A stretch of DNA of 64,000 nt from Streptomyces sp. NBC_01351 (GTDB lineage: Bacteria > Actinomycetota > Actinomycetes > Streptomycetales > Streptomycetaceae), in the NCBI RefSeq assembly GCF_036237315.1, contig NZ_CP108356.1:5957501-6021500 (forward strand), given 5' to 3'. The position numbers and the translations under genes were made by a program. The notes beneath the pieces were generated by a model. That model did no database searches, was not told where the DNA came from, and worked only from the letters and a program-made list of their open reading frames with translations. Of this stretch, positions 43,493 through 51,378 are shown piece after piece. Each line of letters opens with the position of its first letter. Position 1 is the stretch's first letter.

Positions 43493-44887
43493 CTACTCCT
43501 CCACCCGCCGGATCACCTCCGACAGGGCGTCCAGGGCCCGGGTGAACGCCGCGTCCGGGAGGGCTGCGTAGCCGATGACCAGGCCCTCCTGGGCCGGGGG
43601 CGGGGCGGTGGGGTGGTGGTAGGCCGACAGGCCGTCCAGGGCGAGGCCGGCCGCGCGGGCCGCCGTGAGGGTCGGGACCTCCTGGCCCGGAGGGAGGGTG
43701 AGGGCCGCGTGCATGCCGGCCGAGATGCCCGTCGCCCGGAGGTGCGGGGCCGAGGCGGCGAGTACGGCGAGGAGTTGGTCGCGGCGCTGCCGGTAGCGCT
43801 TGCGCATGCGGCGGACGTGGCGGTCGTACGCACCGCATGCGATGAAGTCGGCCAGCGCCAGCTGGTCCAGCGCGCTCGCCCAGGATTCGCGCAGGCCCTT
43901 CGCCGCCAGGACCTGGTCGATCAGGTGGTCCGGCAGGACCAGCCAGCCCAGGCGGATCGCGGGGGAGAGGCTCTTGCTGAGTGAGCCCGCGTAGACCACG
44001 TGCTCGGGGGCCAGGCCCTGGACGGCGCCGACCGGCTTGCGGTCGTAGCGGAACTCCCCGTCGTAGTCGTCCTCGACGATGACGCCCCCGGTGCCGCGGG
44101 CCCACTCCACGGCGGCCGCCCTGCGGGCGGGGAGGAGGCGGCCGCCCGTCGGGAACTGGTGCGCGGGGGTGAGGAGCAAGGTACGGGGCCGGGTCGGGAG
44201 TCGGTCGGTGACGGCGCCGTCCTCGTCCACGGGCAGGGGATGCGCGCGGACCCCGGCGGCTTCGAGGATGGAGTGGTGGAAGGGGAGTCCGTACGCCTCG
44301 ACGGCCCAGTCCCGGGGGCGGACGGACGCGAGGAGGCGCAGGCCGTTGGCGAAGCCGGAGCAGACGACGATGTTCGCCGGGGTGGTACGCACGCCGCGCG
44401 CCCGGGACAGGTAGTCGGCCAGCGCCCGCCGCAGCTCGGGGCGGCCCCGAGGGTCGCCGGGTCCGAAGGCCTCGGTGGGTGCGGCGGCGAGGGCCCGCCG
44501 GGCGCTGGCGGCCCAGGCGCTCCGGGGGAAGGAGGCGGGGTCGGGCTTGCCCTGGAGCAGGTCGTGGACGGGGGCCGAGGGGGTGGGTGCCGAGGCGGCG
44601 GCCCTGGTGGCGCGGGGCGCGGGGTGCTCGGCGACCCGGGTCCCGGAGCCCTGGCGGGCGGTGAACCAGCCCTCGGCGACCAGTTCGGCGTAGGCGTCGG
44701 CCACGGTGTTGCGGGCCAGCCCGAGGTCCGCGGCCAGGGTCCGGTACGGCGGCAGCCGCGTCCCGCCCGCGAGCCGTCCGCTGCGCACGGCGTCGCGGAG
44801 GGCTTGGGCGAGGGCCGTCCGGCGGGAGCCTTCGGCGGGGAGTTCCAGGTGCAGGTCGGCGCCGGCGCCCGGGTCGGGCGCGGTCAT
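43493..44887 (-). CDS. MocR-family regulator (GntR helix-turn-helix + PLP aminotransferase domain)
   Basis: A 464-residue fusion. Residues ~20-90 are a GntR winged helix ('ALAQALRDAVRSGRLAGGTR', 'LPPYRTLAADLGLARNTVAD'). Residues ~110-460 form a fold-type I aminotransferase domain with 'PGDPRGRPELRRALADYLSR', 'VIVEDDYDGEFRYDR' (Asp for the pyridine N) and the PLP Lys in 'YAGSLSKSLSPAIRLGW'. Family members sense PLP or an amino compound rather than catalyse transamination. Its ATG overlaps the MarR stop by 4 nt, so the two are co-translated. It may regulate PLP synthesis or a neighbouring gene; no pdx gene is seen here. Confidence 0.9.
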   Translation of the reverse strand: MTAPDPGAGADLHLELPAEGSRRTALAQALRDAVRSGRLAGGTRLPPYRTLAADLGLARNTVADAYAELVAEGWFTARQGSGTRVAEHPAPRATRAAASAPTPSAPVHDLLQGKPDPASFPRSAWAASARRALAAAPTEAFGPGDPRGRPELRRALADYLSRARGVRTTPANIVVCSGFANGLRLLASVRPRDWAVEAYGLPFHHSILEAAGVRAHPLPVDEDGAVTDRLPTRPRTLLLTPAHQFPTGGRLLPARRAAAVEWARGTGGVIVEDDYDGEFRYDRKPVGAVQGLAPEHVVYAGSLSKSLSPAIRLGWLVLPDHLIDQVLAAKGLRESWASALDQLALADFIACGAYDRHVRRMRKRYRQRRDQLLAVLAASAPHLRATGISAGMHAALTLPPGQEVPTLTAARAAGLALDGLSAYHHPTAPPPAQEGLVIGYAALPDAAFTRALDALSEVIRRVEE

Positions 44888-45354
44888 GCGCCCGGCTCCT
44901 GCGTGGTGAAGACGGTGTGGGCGGCGGTCAGGAAGCGGCGCACGGCGTCCCGTTCGGCCGGTTCGAAGGAGTCCAGCACCACGAGCACCCCGTCGATGAG
45001 GGGGCCGAAGAACTCCCGGCCCAGGAGGATCGCCTGCGGCTCCACGCGCAGCAGCACCCGGCGGCGGTCGAGGGCGTCGCGGACCCGCGCCACGTGGCCC
45101 AGCCGCTCCAGGCGGTCGATCACGGCGGTGGTGCCCGCCGAGTTGAGGCCGAGCCGGGCGCCGAGGAGGCCCGCGGTGGCCGGCTCGCCCGCGCGGGCCG
45201 CGTCCAGCAGGCAGATCAGGGCCCGTACGTCGGTGGGGTGCATGCCGTTGCGGGCGGCGAACTCGGCCTGGCGCATGCCGAACTCGACGGTCACTGCCCT
45301 GAGGAGGTGCACCAGTTGAAGGTTCTCGGGTTCGGGCTGTCGGTTGTCAGCCAT
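44884..45354 (-). CDS. MarR family transcriptional regulator
   Basis: A 156-residue winged-helix regulator. 'MHPTDVRALICLLDAARAGE' and 'ATAGLLGARLGLNSAGTTAV' form the helix-turn-helix, followed by 'IDRLERLGHVARVRDALDRR' with the typical DxRR wing and 'VLLRVEPQA'. It is first in a two-gene operon with the MocR gene and divergent from an alpha/beta hydrolase gene; a palindrome lies in the 62-nt space between them. Likely represses that hydrolase and itself in response to a small ligand. Confidence 0.88.
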   Translation of the reverse strand: MADNRQPEPENLQLVHLLRAVTVEFGMRQAEFAARNGMHPTDVRALICLLDAARAGEPATAGLLGARLGLNSAGTTAVIDRLERLGHVARVRDALDRRRVLLRVEPQAILLGREFFGPLIDGVLVVLDSFEPAERDAVRRFLTAAHTVFTTQEPGA

Positions 45355-45371
45355 GTCGCCTCCGTTTAGTC

Positions 45372-45386
45372 TCTCGTTGAGCGAGA
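45372..45386. promoter_or_regulatory. Candidate MarR operator
   Basis: TCTCGTTGAGCGAGA: seven-base arms around a central G with one mismatch, in the intergenic space between divergent marR and hydrolase genes. Size and position fit a MarR site. Confidence 0.5.
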
Positions 45387-45416
45387 TTATTGCCCAGCGA
45401 GGGATTGGGGTCGGTC

Positions 45417-46313
45417 ATGTCCCGGAAGTCTTCCGGCAGCAGCTCTTTCCGCCGCGCTTACGACGAGGCCTTCGCCCGGTGGCCCGGCACCGTCGAGACT
45501 GCCGAACTGCCCACCCCGTACGGGGTCACCCGCGTCAACAGCTGCGGTCCCGCCGACGCCCCGCCGGTGGTGCTGCTCCCCGGGGGCGGGGCCACCTCCG
45601 CGGTGTGGGGTGCCTGCGCGGCCGCGGGGCTGGCCCGCACCCACCGGGTGCACGCCGTGGACCTGCTGGGGGACCCGGGGCTCAGCGTCCCCGCGGCGGG
45701 TCGGGCGCCGCGGTCGGTGGCGGACCTGGTCGGGTGGCTCGACGGGGTGCTCGACGGGCTCGGGCCGGGCGGGCCTGGCGGGCTGGCTCAGCCGTCCGGC
45801 CTGGGTGACCCGGTAGGCCCGGCCCGCCCGTTCGTCCTCGGCGGGCATTCCTACGGTGCCTGGATCGCCGCGCACTACGCGGCCGCCCGGCCCGCCCGGC
45901 TCGGCCGCCTCGTGCTGCTCGACCCGACGCAGGTCTTCGCGGGGTACCGCCCCGGCTACGTGCTGCGCGCGCTGCCCATGCTGCTGCGGCCCACCCCTCG
46001 GCGGATCCGGTCCTTCCTCGACTGGGAGACCGGCGGGGCGGCGCTCGACCCGGCGTGGCTGCGGCTCCAGGACGAGACCGCCGGCTTCCCCACCGCCCGG
46101 CCGGTCACGGGGCCGCGCCCGGACCTGGGCGGGCTCGGGGTTCCGGTGCGGATCGTGTTCGCCGGGCGCGCCCGCTGCCACGACGCAGCCCTCGCGGCCC
46201 GGGCCGCGCAGGCGGTGCTGCCGGGCGCGCGGGTCGACGTACTGCCCGGCCTCTCGCACCACGCGCTGCCCCACGCGGCGGCCGGAGCCATCGCCTCTGC
46301 CGTCGCGCACTAG
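45417..46313 (+). CDS. Alpha/beta-fold hydrolase
   Basis: A 298-residue hydrolase: 'APPVVLLPGGGATSAVWGAC', 'RVHAVDLLGDPGLSVP', nucleophile elbow 'FVLGGHSYGAWIAAHYA' (G-H-S-Y-G), and C-terminal His in 'LPGLSHHALPHAAAG'. Between strands there is a Gly/Pro-rich insert ('GLGPGGPGGLAQPSGLGDPV'). It is divergent from marR and probably controlled by it. ATG 45417 has GGGG at ~7 nt; an upstream start at 45390 lies in the operator region. Substrate unknown. It ends with a 4-nt overlap to the convergent ArsC-like gene. Confidence 0.87.
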   Translation: MSRKSSGSSSFRRAYDEAFARWPGTVETAELPTPYGVTRVNSCGPADAPPVVLLPGGGATSAVWGACAAAGLARTHRVHAVDLLGDPGLSVPAAGRAPRSVADLVGWLDGVLDGLGPGGPGGLAQPSGLGDPVGPARPFVLGGHSYGAWIAAHYAAARPARLGRLVLLDPTQVFAGYRPGYVLRALPMLLRPTPRRIRSFLDWETGGAALDPAWLRLQDETAGFPTARPVTGPRPDLGGLGVPVRIVFAGRARCHDAALAARAAQAVLPGARVDVLPGLSHHALPHAAAGAIASAVAH

Positions 46314-46681
46314 GCCTTGCGCGACAGTGCCTCGCGGACCGCTTCCTCGGAGCGGGCCACCACGGCCGTGCCGTCCTCGGCGGTGATGATCGGACGCTGG
46401 ATCAGCTTCGGGTGCGCGGCCAGGTGCGCGATCCAGCGGGCCCGCGCCGCTTCGGTCTCCTCGCGCGGCAGTTCTCGTACGCCGGTCTCCTTGGCCAGGG
46501 GGTCCGAGGTGCGCGTGATGTCCCACGGCTCCAGCCCGAGGCGGCCGAGCACCTCGCGGATCTCGTCCTCGGAGGGCACGTCCTCCAGGTAGCGGCGCAC
46601 CGTGTAGTCGGCGCCCTCCGCGTCCAGCAGGGTCAGCGCGCTGCGGCATTTGGAACAGGCGGGGTTGATCCAGATCTCCAT
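46310..46681 (-). CDS. ArsC/Spx-family reductase-like protein
   Basis: A 123-residue thioredoxin-fold protein. 'MEIWINPACSKCRSALTLLD' carries the Cys pair CSKC, and the C-terminal 'LIQRPIITAEDGTAVVARSE' has the conserved Arg-Pro. This pattern matches glutaredoxin-linked arsenate reductase/YffB-like proteins; without ars genes nearby the arsenate role is uncertain. ATG 46681. Confidence 0.85.
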   Translation of the reverse strand: MEIWINPACSKCRSALTLLDAEGADYTVRRYLEDVPSEDEIREVLGRLGLEPWDITRTSDPLAKETGVRELPREETEAARARWIAHLAAHPKLIQRPIITAEDGTAVVARSEEAVREALSRKA

Positions 46682-46787
46682 GGCTCCCAGCCTATCCAGG
46701 GCCTGCCCGGCCAGGGCTTTTGTCAGTGGTGCCCAGTAAAATCGAGGGAGAACGACAGGAAGCCAACTACCGTTTGGGAGGCTGTAG

Positions 46788-47039
46788 ATGGCCACTGCCA
46801 TGACGATTCAGCACGTCAAGAAGAAGCCGCTGCCGGCGGGGCTGCCCCGCGAGTGGTACGAGAGCCACAACCGCCGCCTGAAGGCGATGCGGCTGGCGAT
46901 ATCCCTGCTCGACTCGGGGACGTACGACGCCCGTCGCGCCACCAACCGGAAGATCCGGACGATGGCCGTCCGGACGGGGATCCACCGGCCGTCCAACGTC
47001 ACCTGCAAGATGGTGCGCGCGTTCATCAAGGAGGCGTGA
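46788..47039 (+). CDS. Small basic conserved protein, unknown function
   Basis: An 83-residue Arg/Lys-rich protein: 'MTIQHVKKKPLPAGLPREWY', 'ESHNRRLKAMRLAISLLDSG', 'NRKIRTMAVRTGIHRPSNVT'. GGGAGG precedes ATG 46788, and a hairpin terminator follows. The mostly helical, positive character and 'IRTMAVRTGIHRPS' (helix-turn-helix-like) suggest a nucleic-acid-binding role, but that is inference. It stands alone on its strand. Confidence 0.72.
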   Translation: MATAMTIQHVKKKPLPAGLPREWYESHNRRLKAMRLAISLLDSGTYDARRATNRKIRTMAVRTGIHRPSNVTCKMVRAFIKEA

Positions 47040-47062
47040 GGCGACCGTAAGCGGTCGTAAGG

Positions 47063-47084
47063 GGCGAGCCGGAGCCGGCTCGCC
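47063..47084. terminator. Hairpin terminator
   Basis: GGCGAGCCGG (47063-47072) pairs with CCGGCTCGCC (47075-47084), between convergent genes; additional GC-rich stems follow to 47100. Confidence 0.6.
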
Positions 47085-47147
47085 GGGGCGGGAGCCCCGG
47101 TGAGCCGGTCGCGGTGGTCGCTGCGGCGACTGCCGCCGCGCCGCCGC

Positions 47148-48041
47148 TCACTTCTCGTCGAAGACGATCTCTTCGGGCAGGCACGTCATCCTCACGGTGT
47201 TCGCGTCCGGCATCTGGATGATGCGGTGCAGGCCGGTGATCGGGGCGCCGCCCGACGTGAGGCGGAAGGTGTCCGCGGCCCCGGCCAGGTAGGTGGGGAG
47301 GCAGGCGAGTGACACGACCGGCGGGTGCGCCGGCTGGAGGTCCAGGTACTCCTTCAGGCGGCGGAACAGCTTGGGCAGGATGACCGCCCCGTTCGCGGCC
47401 GTGAGGGAGGACATCTCGGTGATCCTCGCCCCCGTCGTGGTCACGTCGACACCGTCGCCCCACACCCCCTTCTTGGCCTTCCTCGCTTTCAGGGTCTCGG
47501 CGGTGAGGGCCTCGCGCAGCTCTCTGGGGAAGCCCGAGTAGAAGGTCGGGTAGGCCATGCCGGACGAGATCAGATGGAAGTTGGCCGTCTTCTGCAGGAG
47601 CTTCTCGTCGACCTTGATCTCATAGCCGGTGCATGCGGGTGGAGTGCCCCGGCCGACCAGGGCCACGCAGCGGCCGTGGACGTCCGCGCCCTGGGTGAGG
47701 ATGAAGCCGGGCACGCTGTCGGGGATGGTGGTGACCGTCTCGTCCTCGTGACGCTGGACGCTCGCGAAACCGAGCCACGTCAGCAGCTCGTCCGAGGCCC
47801 GGTGCGCGAGGTCCAGCGGCTGGTGCTGCTCCGGCCCGTAGTGGCCCTCGAAGTGCGTCTCCAGCGCGTCGATGGCCTCCATCCGGATGCTGACGCGGCC
47901 GTCCGCCTTGGGCTGGATCGGTTTGTGCCCGGGCACGAGTTTCCACTCGGCCACGTCGTCCGGGACGAAGGGGACGGTGTCGCCGTCCGGTTTGGCGTCC
48001 TTCGGCACCCGGAACGTACCTCGGATGAGCAGCATGGACAT
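47148..48041 (-). CDS. SNase-like (thermonuclease fold) protein
   Basis: A 297-residue protein without a signal peptide. Its first ~190 residues match the staphylococcal nuclease (OB) fold: 'PDGDTVPFVP' (Asp19/Asp21), 'GRVSIRMEAIDALETHFEG' (Arg53, Asp58, Glu61), 'PLDLAHRASDELLTWLGF' and 'QGADVHGRCVALVGRG' (Arg124), then 'NFHLISSGMAYPTFYSGFPR' and 'AKKGVWGDG'. The catalytic Asp, Arg and Glu positions of nuclease appear conserved, with an insertion after the Asp pair. A C-terminal ~100-residue extension follows. Nuclease activity is likely but unproven, and the cytoplasmic location is odd. ATG 48041 follows GGGAG. The SpoIIE gene is 26 nt upstream on the same strand, a probable operon. Confidence 0.75.
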   Translation of the reverse strand: MSMLLIRGTFRVPKDAKPDGDTVPFVPDDVAEWKLVPGHKPIQPKADGRVSIRMEAIDALETHFEGHYGPEQHQPLDLAHRASDELLTWLGFASVQRHEDETVTTIPDSVPGFILTQGADVHGRCVALVGRGTPPACTGYEIKVDEKLLQKTANFHLISSGMAYPTFYSGFPRELREALTAETLKARKAKKGVWGDGVDVTTTGARITEMSSLTAANGAVILPKLFRRLKEYLDLQPAHPPVVSLACLPTYLAGAADTFRLTSGGAPITGLHRIIQMPDANTVRMTCLPEEIVFDEK

Positions 48042-48067
48042 GGTGTCTCCCTTGGGAATCGCGGTCA

Positions 48068-49159
48068 TCACCGTGCGGGGCCGCCGTCCAGAGACAGCAG
48101 CAGCAGGGCCACGTCGTCGGGGGGACCCCCGGCCGTGAAGGTCGCCAGATCGCGCCATACCGCCGCGACCAGACCGTCCGGGTCCCGCGCCAGTACGGGG
48201 ACCCGCGCGGCCAGCGGGTAGAAGTGCCCCGCCGTGTCGCGGGCCTCCGTCACGCCGTCCGTGTGCAGCAGCAGCCGGTCCCCGGGCCGCACCGGCAGCT
48301 CCGTCACCGCCTGCGGGGCCGGCCCCGCGAGACCCAGCCCCAGCGGCGGACCCGGCTCCACCACCAGCTCCTCCACCGCCGCCCCGCGCAACCGCAGGGC
48401 GGGCGGATGCCCGCACGACACGATCCGTACGAGGTCCAGCCCCGGCGCGAACTCCACCAGGAGGGCCGTCGCGAACAGCTCCGGATGGTCCACGGACGCG
48501 GACGCCGAGTCCGCCAGCAGCCGCCGGTCCAGCCGGGCCGCCACCGCCGACAGCTCCGCGTCGTCCAGCACCGCCTCCCGGAAAGCCCCGAGCAGCGCCG
48601 CCACCGTGCCGACCGCCTCCAGACCGTGGCCCTGTACGTCCCCGACCAGCGCACGCACCCCGAACGGCCCGGCCCGTACGTCGTACAGGTCGCCGCCCAC
48701 CAGGGTGCCGCGCTGCGCCGCCCGGTAGAGGCCGGAGCAGCCCACCCCGCCCACCCGCTGAGGCACCGGCGGGAGTACCGCCAACTGGGCGGCCTCCGCC
48801 ACCGTCCGGACACTGACCAGCTGCGCGTCCCGGCGCCGCCGCACCCAGGCGATCACCACGCTGAGCACCCCGACGGCGGCCACCGTGGCCAGGTCCGTGC
48901 CCTTGGCGTGCGCGATGCCCAGACCGGGCACGCCGAGCAGCAGGAGCACGAGGCCCGCGAAGAAGGCCGTCCCGGCGGCGCCGTACGCGAAGGCGGCCAC
49001 CGGAGGCAGACCGGCCAGGAAGAAGCCGATCTCCACGTCGCCCGGGGTGAGCCGCTGGGCGAGCACCAGCACCACCAGGGCCACCGCGGGCGCGAGCAGG
49101 GCCCAGCGCGGCGGCGGTTCCCCGCGCAGCCAGCCCGGATCCTCGCGTCCGCGTCTCAC
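48068..49159 (-). CDS. Membrane-anchored SpoIIE/PP2C-type serine phosphatase
   Basis: A 363-residue protein. The N-terminal ~110 residues have four hydrophobic segments ('WALLAPAVALVVLVLAQRL', 'IGFFLAGLPPVAAFAYGAAG', 'FFAGLVLLLLGVPGLGIA', 'VAAVGVLSVVIAWV'). The cytoplasmic part is a PP2C-SpoIIE domain with 'GTLVGGDLYDVR', 'RALVGDVQGHGLEAVGTVAA', 'LLLHTDGVTEARD' and 'GGPPDDVALLLL', which supply the metal-binding Asp residues. Such phosphatases dephosphorylate anti-sigma-factor antagonists. No partner kinase lies next to it. Only 88 nt separate its GTG from the divergent VIT gene. Confidence 0.88.
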   Translation of the reverse strand: MRRGREDPGWLRGEPPPRWALLAPAVALVVLVLAQRLTPGDVEIGFFLAGLPPVAAFAYGAAGTAFFAGLVLLLLGVPGLGIAHAKGTDLATVAAVGVLSVVIAWVRRRRDAQLVSVRTVAEAAQLAVLPPVPQRVGGVGCSGLYRAAQRGTLVGGDLYDVRAGPFGVRALVGDVQGHGLEAVGTVAALLGAFREAVLDDAELSAVAARLDRRLLADSASASVDHPELFATALLVEFAPGLDLVRIVSCGHPPALRLRGAAVEELVVEPGPPLGLGLAGPAPQAVTELPVRPGDRLLLHTDGVTEARDTAGHFYPLAARVPVLARDPDGLVAAVWRDLATFTAGGPPDDVALLLLSLDGGPAR

Positions 49160-49248
49160 CCCTCCACCCTGGTACGGGGGCCGGGCCCGCGCACCCCGGA
49201 CCGCCCCGCCGGGTGGCCCGGCGGGGCGCCTGCCGGGACAGTGGTGGC

Positions 49249-50013
49249 GTGACGGCAAACGAAGGCTCCCGGAGCCCGGCGAAGGGCCCGACGCGGGCGC
49301 ACATCGAGGCGCACGGCACGGGCGGGGGCTCGCAGAGCGGGGAGATCAGCACCCGGCTGAACTGGCTGCGCGCGGGGGTGCTCGGCGCCAACGACGGCAT
49401 CATCTCCACCGCCGGCCTGGTGGTCGGCGTGGCCGGGGCCACCACCTCGCGCTCGGCGATCCTCGCGGCGGGCGTCGCCGGACTGCTGGCGGGCTCGCTG
49501 TCGATGGCGGCGGGGGAGTACGTCTCCGTCAGCTCCCAGCGCGACTCCGAACGGGCCGCGCTCGAACTGGAACGGCGGGAGCTGGCGGAGGAGCCGGAGG
49601 CGGAGCTCGACGAACTCACCGACCTGCTGGCCGCTCGGGGCCTGAGCCGGTCCGTGGCCCGGGAGGCGGCCGAGCAGCTGACGGAACGGGACGCGCTGCG
49701 GGCGCACGCGCGGGTGGAGCTCGGGATCAACCCCGACGAACTGGCCAACCCCTGGCACGCGGCCTTCGCCAGCTTCATCGCCTTCACGGTGGGGGCGCTG
49801 TTGCCGCTGCTGGCCATCCTCGTGCCGGGTCCGTCCTCCCGTGTCCCGGTGACGGTGGTCGCGGTGCTGGCGGCGCTCACCCTCTGCGGGGTGCTCAGCG
49901 CACGGCTGGGCGGAGCGCCTGCGCTCCGCGCGGTGCTGCGGAACGTGGCCGGCGGCGCGCTGGCGATGGCCGTCACCTACGCGGTGGGCACCTGGCTGGG
50001 CACGACCGCCTGA
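49249..50013 (+). CDS. VIT1/CCC1 family iron/manganese transporter
   Basis: A 254-residue membrane protein of the vacuolar-iron-transporter family. 'LRAGVLGANDGIISTAGLVV' (signature helix), 'LLAGSLSMAAGEYVSVSSQR' (metal-coordinating Met/Glu region), a charged cytoplasmic helix rich in Glu/Arg ('ALELERRELAEEPEAELDEL') and three further membrane segments with 'NPWHAAFASFIAFTVGALLP' are visible. It exports or stores Fe2+/Mn2+. GTG 49249 is adopted; the ribosome site is weak. It is divergent from the SpoIIE-type phosphatase. Confidence 0.9.
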   Translation: MTANEGSRSPAKGPTRAHIEAHGTGGGSQSGEISTRLNWLRAGVLGANDGIISTAGLVVGVAGATTSRSAILAAGVAGLLAGSLSMAAGEYVSVSSQRDSERAALELERRELAEEPEAELDELTDLLAARGLSRSVAREAAEQLTERDALRAHARVELGINPDELANPWHAAFASFIAFTVGALLPLLAILVPGPSSRVPVTVVAVLAALTLCGVLSARLGGAPALRAVLRNVAGGALAMAVTYAVGTWLGTTA

Positions 50014-50034
50014 ACCGGACTACCGCCCGGCCCC

Positions 50035-50234
50035 GGGGCTCCGCCCCGTACCCCGCGCCTCAAACGCCGGGGAGGCTGGATTTCGGCTGACGCCGCCGGC
50101 CAGGCGCGGTCGGGTCGCCCGCTGGGCAAGCCCCGCCGGGTGGTAATCCAGCCACCCCAGGCGGCAATCCAGCGCCGCCGGGCGGAAATTCAGCCCCTCC
50201 GGCGTTTGAGGAGTGGGGTCTGGGGCGGAGCCCC
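50035..50234. repeat. Streptomyces-type intergenic inverted repeat
   Basis: GGGGCTCCGCCCC (50035-50047) and GCCTCAAACGCCGG (50057-50070) recur inverted as CCGGCGTTTGAGG (50199-50211) and GGGGCGGAGCCCC (50222-50234), with further similarity of 'GGCTGGATTTC' to 'GAAATTCAGCC'. The middle is GC-rich with several 'AATCCAGC' units. I recall similar 'CCTCAAACGCCGG' blocks from many Streptomyces intergenic regions. No gene in 50014-50289. Confidence 0.8.
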
Positions 50235-50289
50235 AGGTCCCGGCGGAGCCGGGCCGCCGAGCCGCACCCCGATCCGGGAGGATAAGGGC

Positions 50290-51177
50290 ATGCGCATCGC
50301 AGTCACCGGTTCGACCGGCCTCATCGGCAGCGCCCTCGTGCGGTCCCTCCGGGAGGACGGGCACGAGGTGGTCCGCTTCGTACGCCGCGAGCCCGCCGCG
50401 GGCGACGAGGCGAGCTGGGATCCGGCGCGCGGCTACGTGGACCCGGAAGGCCTGGTCGGCTGCGGGGCCGTCGTCGGGCTGGCCGGGGCCGGGGTGGGCG
50501 AGCACCGGTGGACCCCCGCGTACAAGAAGGAGATCCGCGACAGCCGGGTCCTCGGCACCGCCGCCCTCGCGCGGGCGATGGCCGCGCTCGACGAGCCGCC
50601 GGGGGTGTTCGTCGTCGGGTCCGCCGTCGGGTACTACGGCGACACCGGCGACCGTGCCGTCGACGAGGACGCCCCCGGCGGAACGGGGTTCCTGCCCTCG
50701 GTCTGCGTGGAGTGGGAGGCCGCCGCGGCCCCCGCCCGGGAGGCCGGGATCCGGACCGCCTTCGCCCGTACCGGCCTGGTCGTGGCGCGCGAGGGCGGGG
50801 CCTGGGGGCGGATGTTCCCCCTCTTCCGGGCCGGCATCGGCGGCCGGCTCGGCAACGGCCGCCAGTACTGGCCCTACATCTCCCTCCGCGACGAGATCGC
50901 GGCCCTGCGCCACATCATCGACACCCCCTCCATCGAAGGCCCCGTCAACCTCACCGCCCCCGAGCCGCTGACCAACCGCGAGGTCACCGCCGCCATGGCC
51001 CGGGTGCTGCACCGGCCCGCGCTGCTGCCCGTACCGGCCCTGGCGTTGCGCATCGTGCTGGGGGAGTTCTCCTCGGACGTACTCGGCAGTCAGCGGGCCC
51101 TCCCCTCCCGGCTGTTGGAGTCCGGCTTCGTCTTCCGGGACCCGGGCATCGAGGACGCCATTCGCTCCGCCCTCTGA
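50290..51177 (+). CDS. TIGR01777-family NAD-dependent epimerase/dehydratase-like protein
   Basis: A 295-residue extended SDR. 'MRIAVTGSTGLIGSALVRSL' is the nucleotide-binding loop (GxxGxxG), 'AVVGLAGAGVGEHRWTPAYK' and 'GVFVVGSAVGYYGDTGDRAV' are family hallmarks, followed by 'GIRTAFARTGLVVAREGGAW' and 'PYISLRDEIAALRHII'. This matches TIGR01777 (YfcH-like) proteins of unknown substrate. ATG 50290 follows GGAGGATAAG. The gene starts right after the intergenic inverted repeat. Confidence 0.9.
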   Translation: MRIAVTGSTGLIGSALVRSLREDGHEVVRFVRREPAAGDEASWDPARGYVDPEGLVGCGAVVGLAGAGVGEHRWTPAYKKEIRDSRVLGTAALARAMAALDEPPGVFVVGSAVGYYGDTGDRAVDEDAPGGTGFLPSVCVEWEAAAAPAREAGIRTAFARTGLVVAREGGAWGRMFPLFRAGIGGRLGNGRQYWPYISLRDEIAALRHIIDTPSIEGPVNLTAPEPLTNREVTAAMARVLHRPALLPVPALALRIVLGEFSSDVLGSQRALPSRLLESGFVFRDPGIEDAIRSAL

Positions 51178-51210
51178 GCTCCGCGTTCCGCAGCATGTGT
51201 TCCGCAGAGC

Positions 51211-51280
51211 ACGCGACTCCGCGCGACTCCGTGCGACCGCGTGCGACCGTTCGTGACCCGGATGCGACCGTCGTGCGACC
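51211..51280. repeat. Short imperfect tandem repeat (GTGCGACC-like)
   Basis: Six GCGAC units at about 9-12 nt spacing ('GCGACTCC', 'GTGCGACCGC', 'GTGCGACCGT', 'ATGCGACCGT', 'GTGCGACC') upstream of the FAD oxidoreductase gene. Could be regulator binding sites or simple repeat expansion. Confidence 0.5.
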
Positions 51281-51378
51281 GGAACGGACCGGAATAGCAC
51301 AGCCAACTGGGGTTCCCCTGGAGCCGGTTGGGGGAAGGAGGATCCCCACACAGCCGCGCCGACCTCGGGGAGGGGCAC

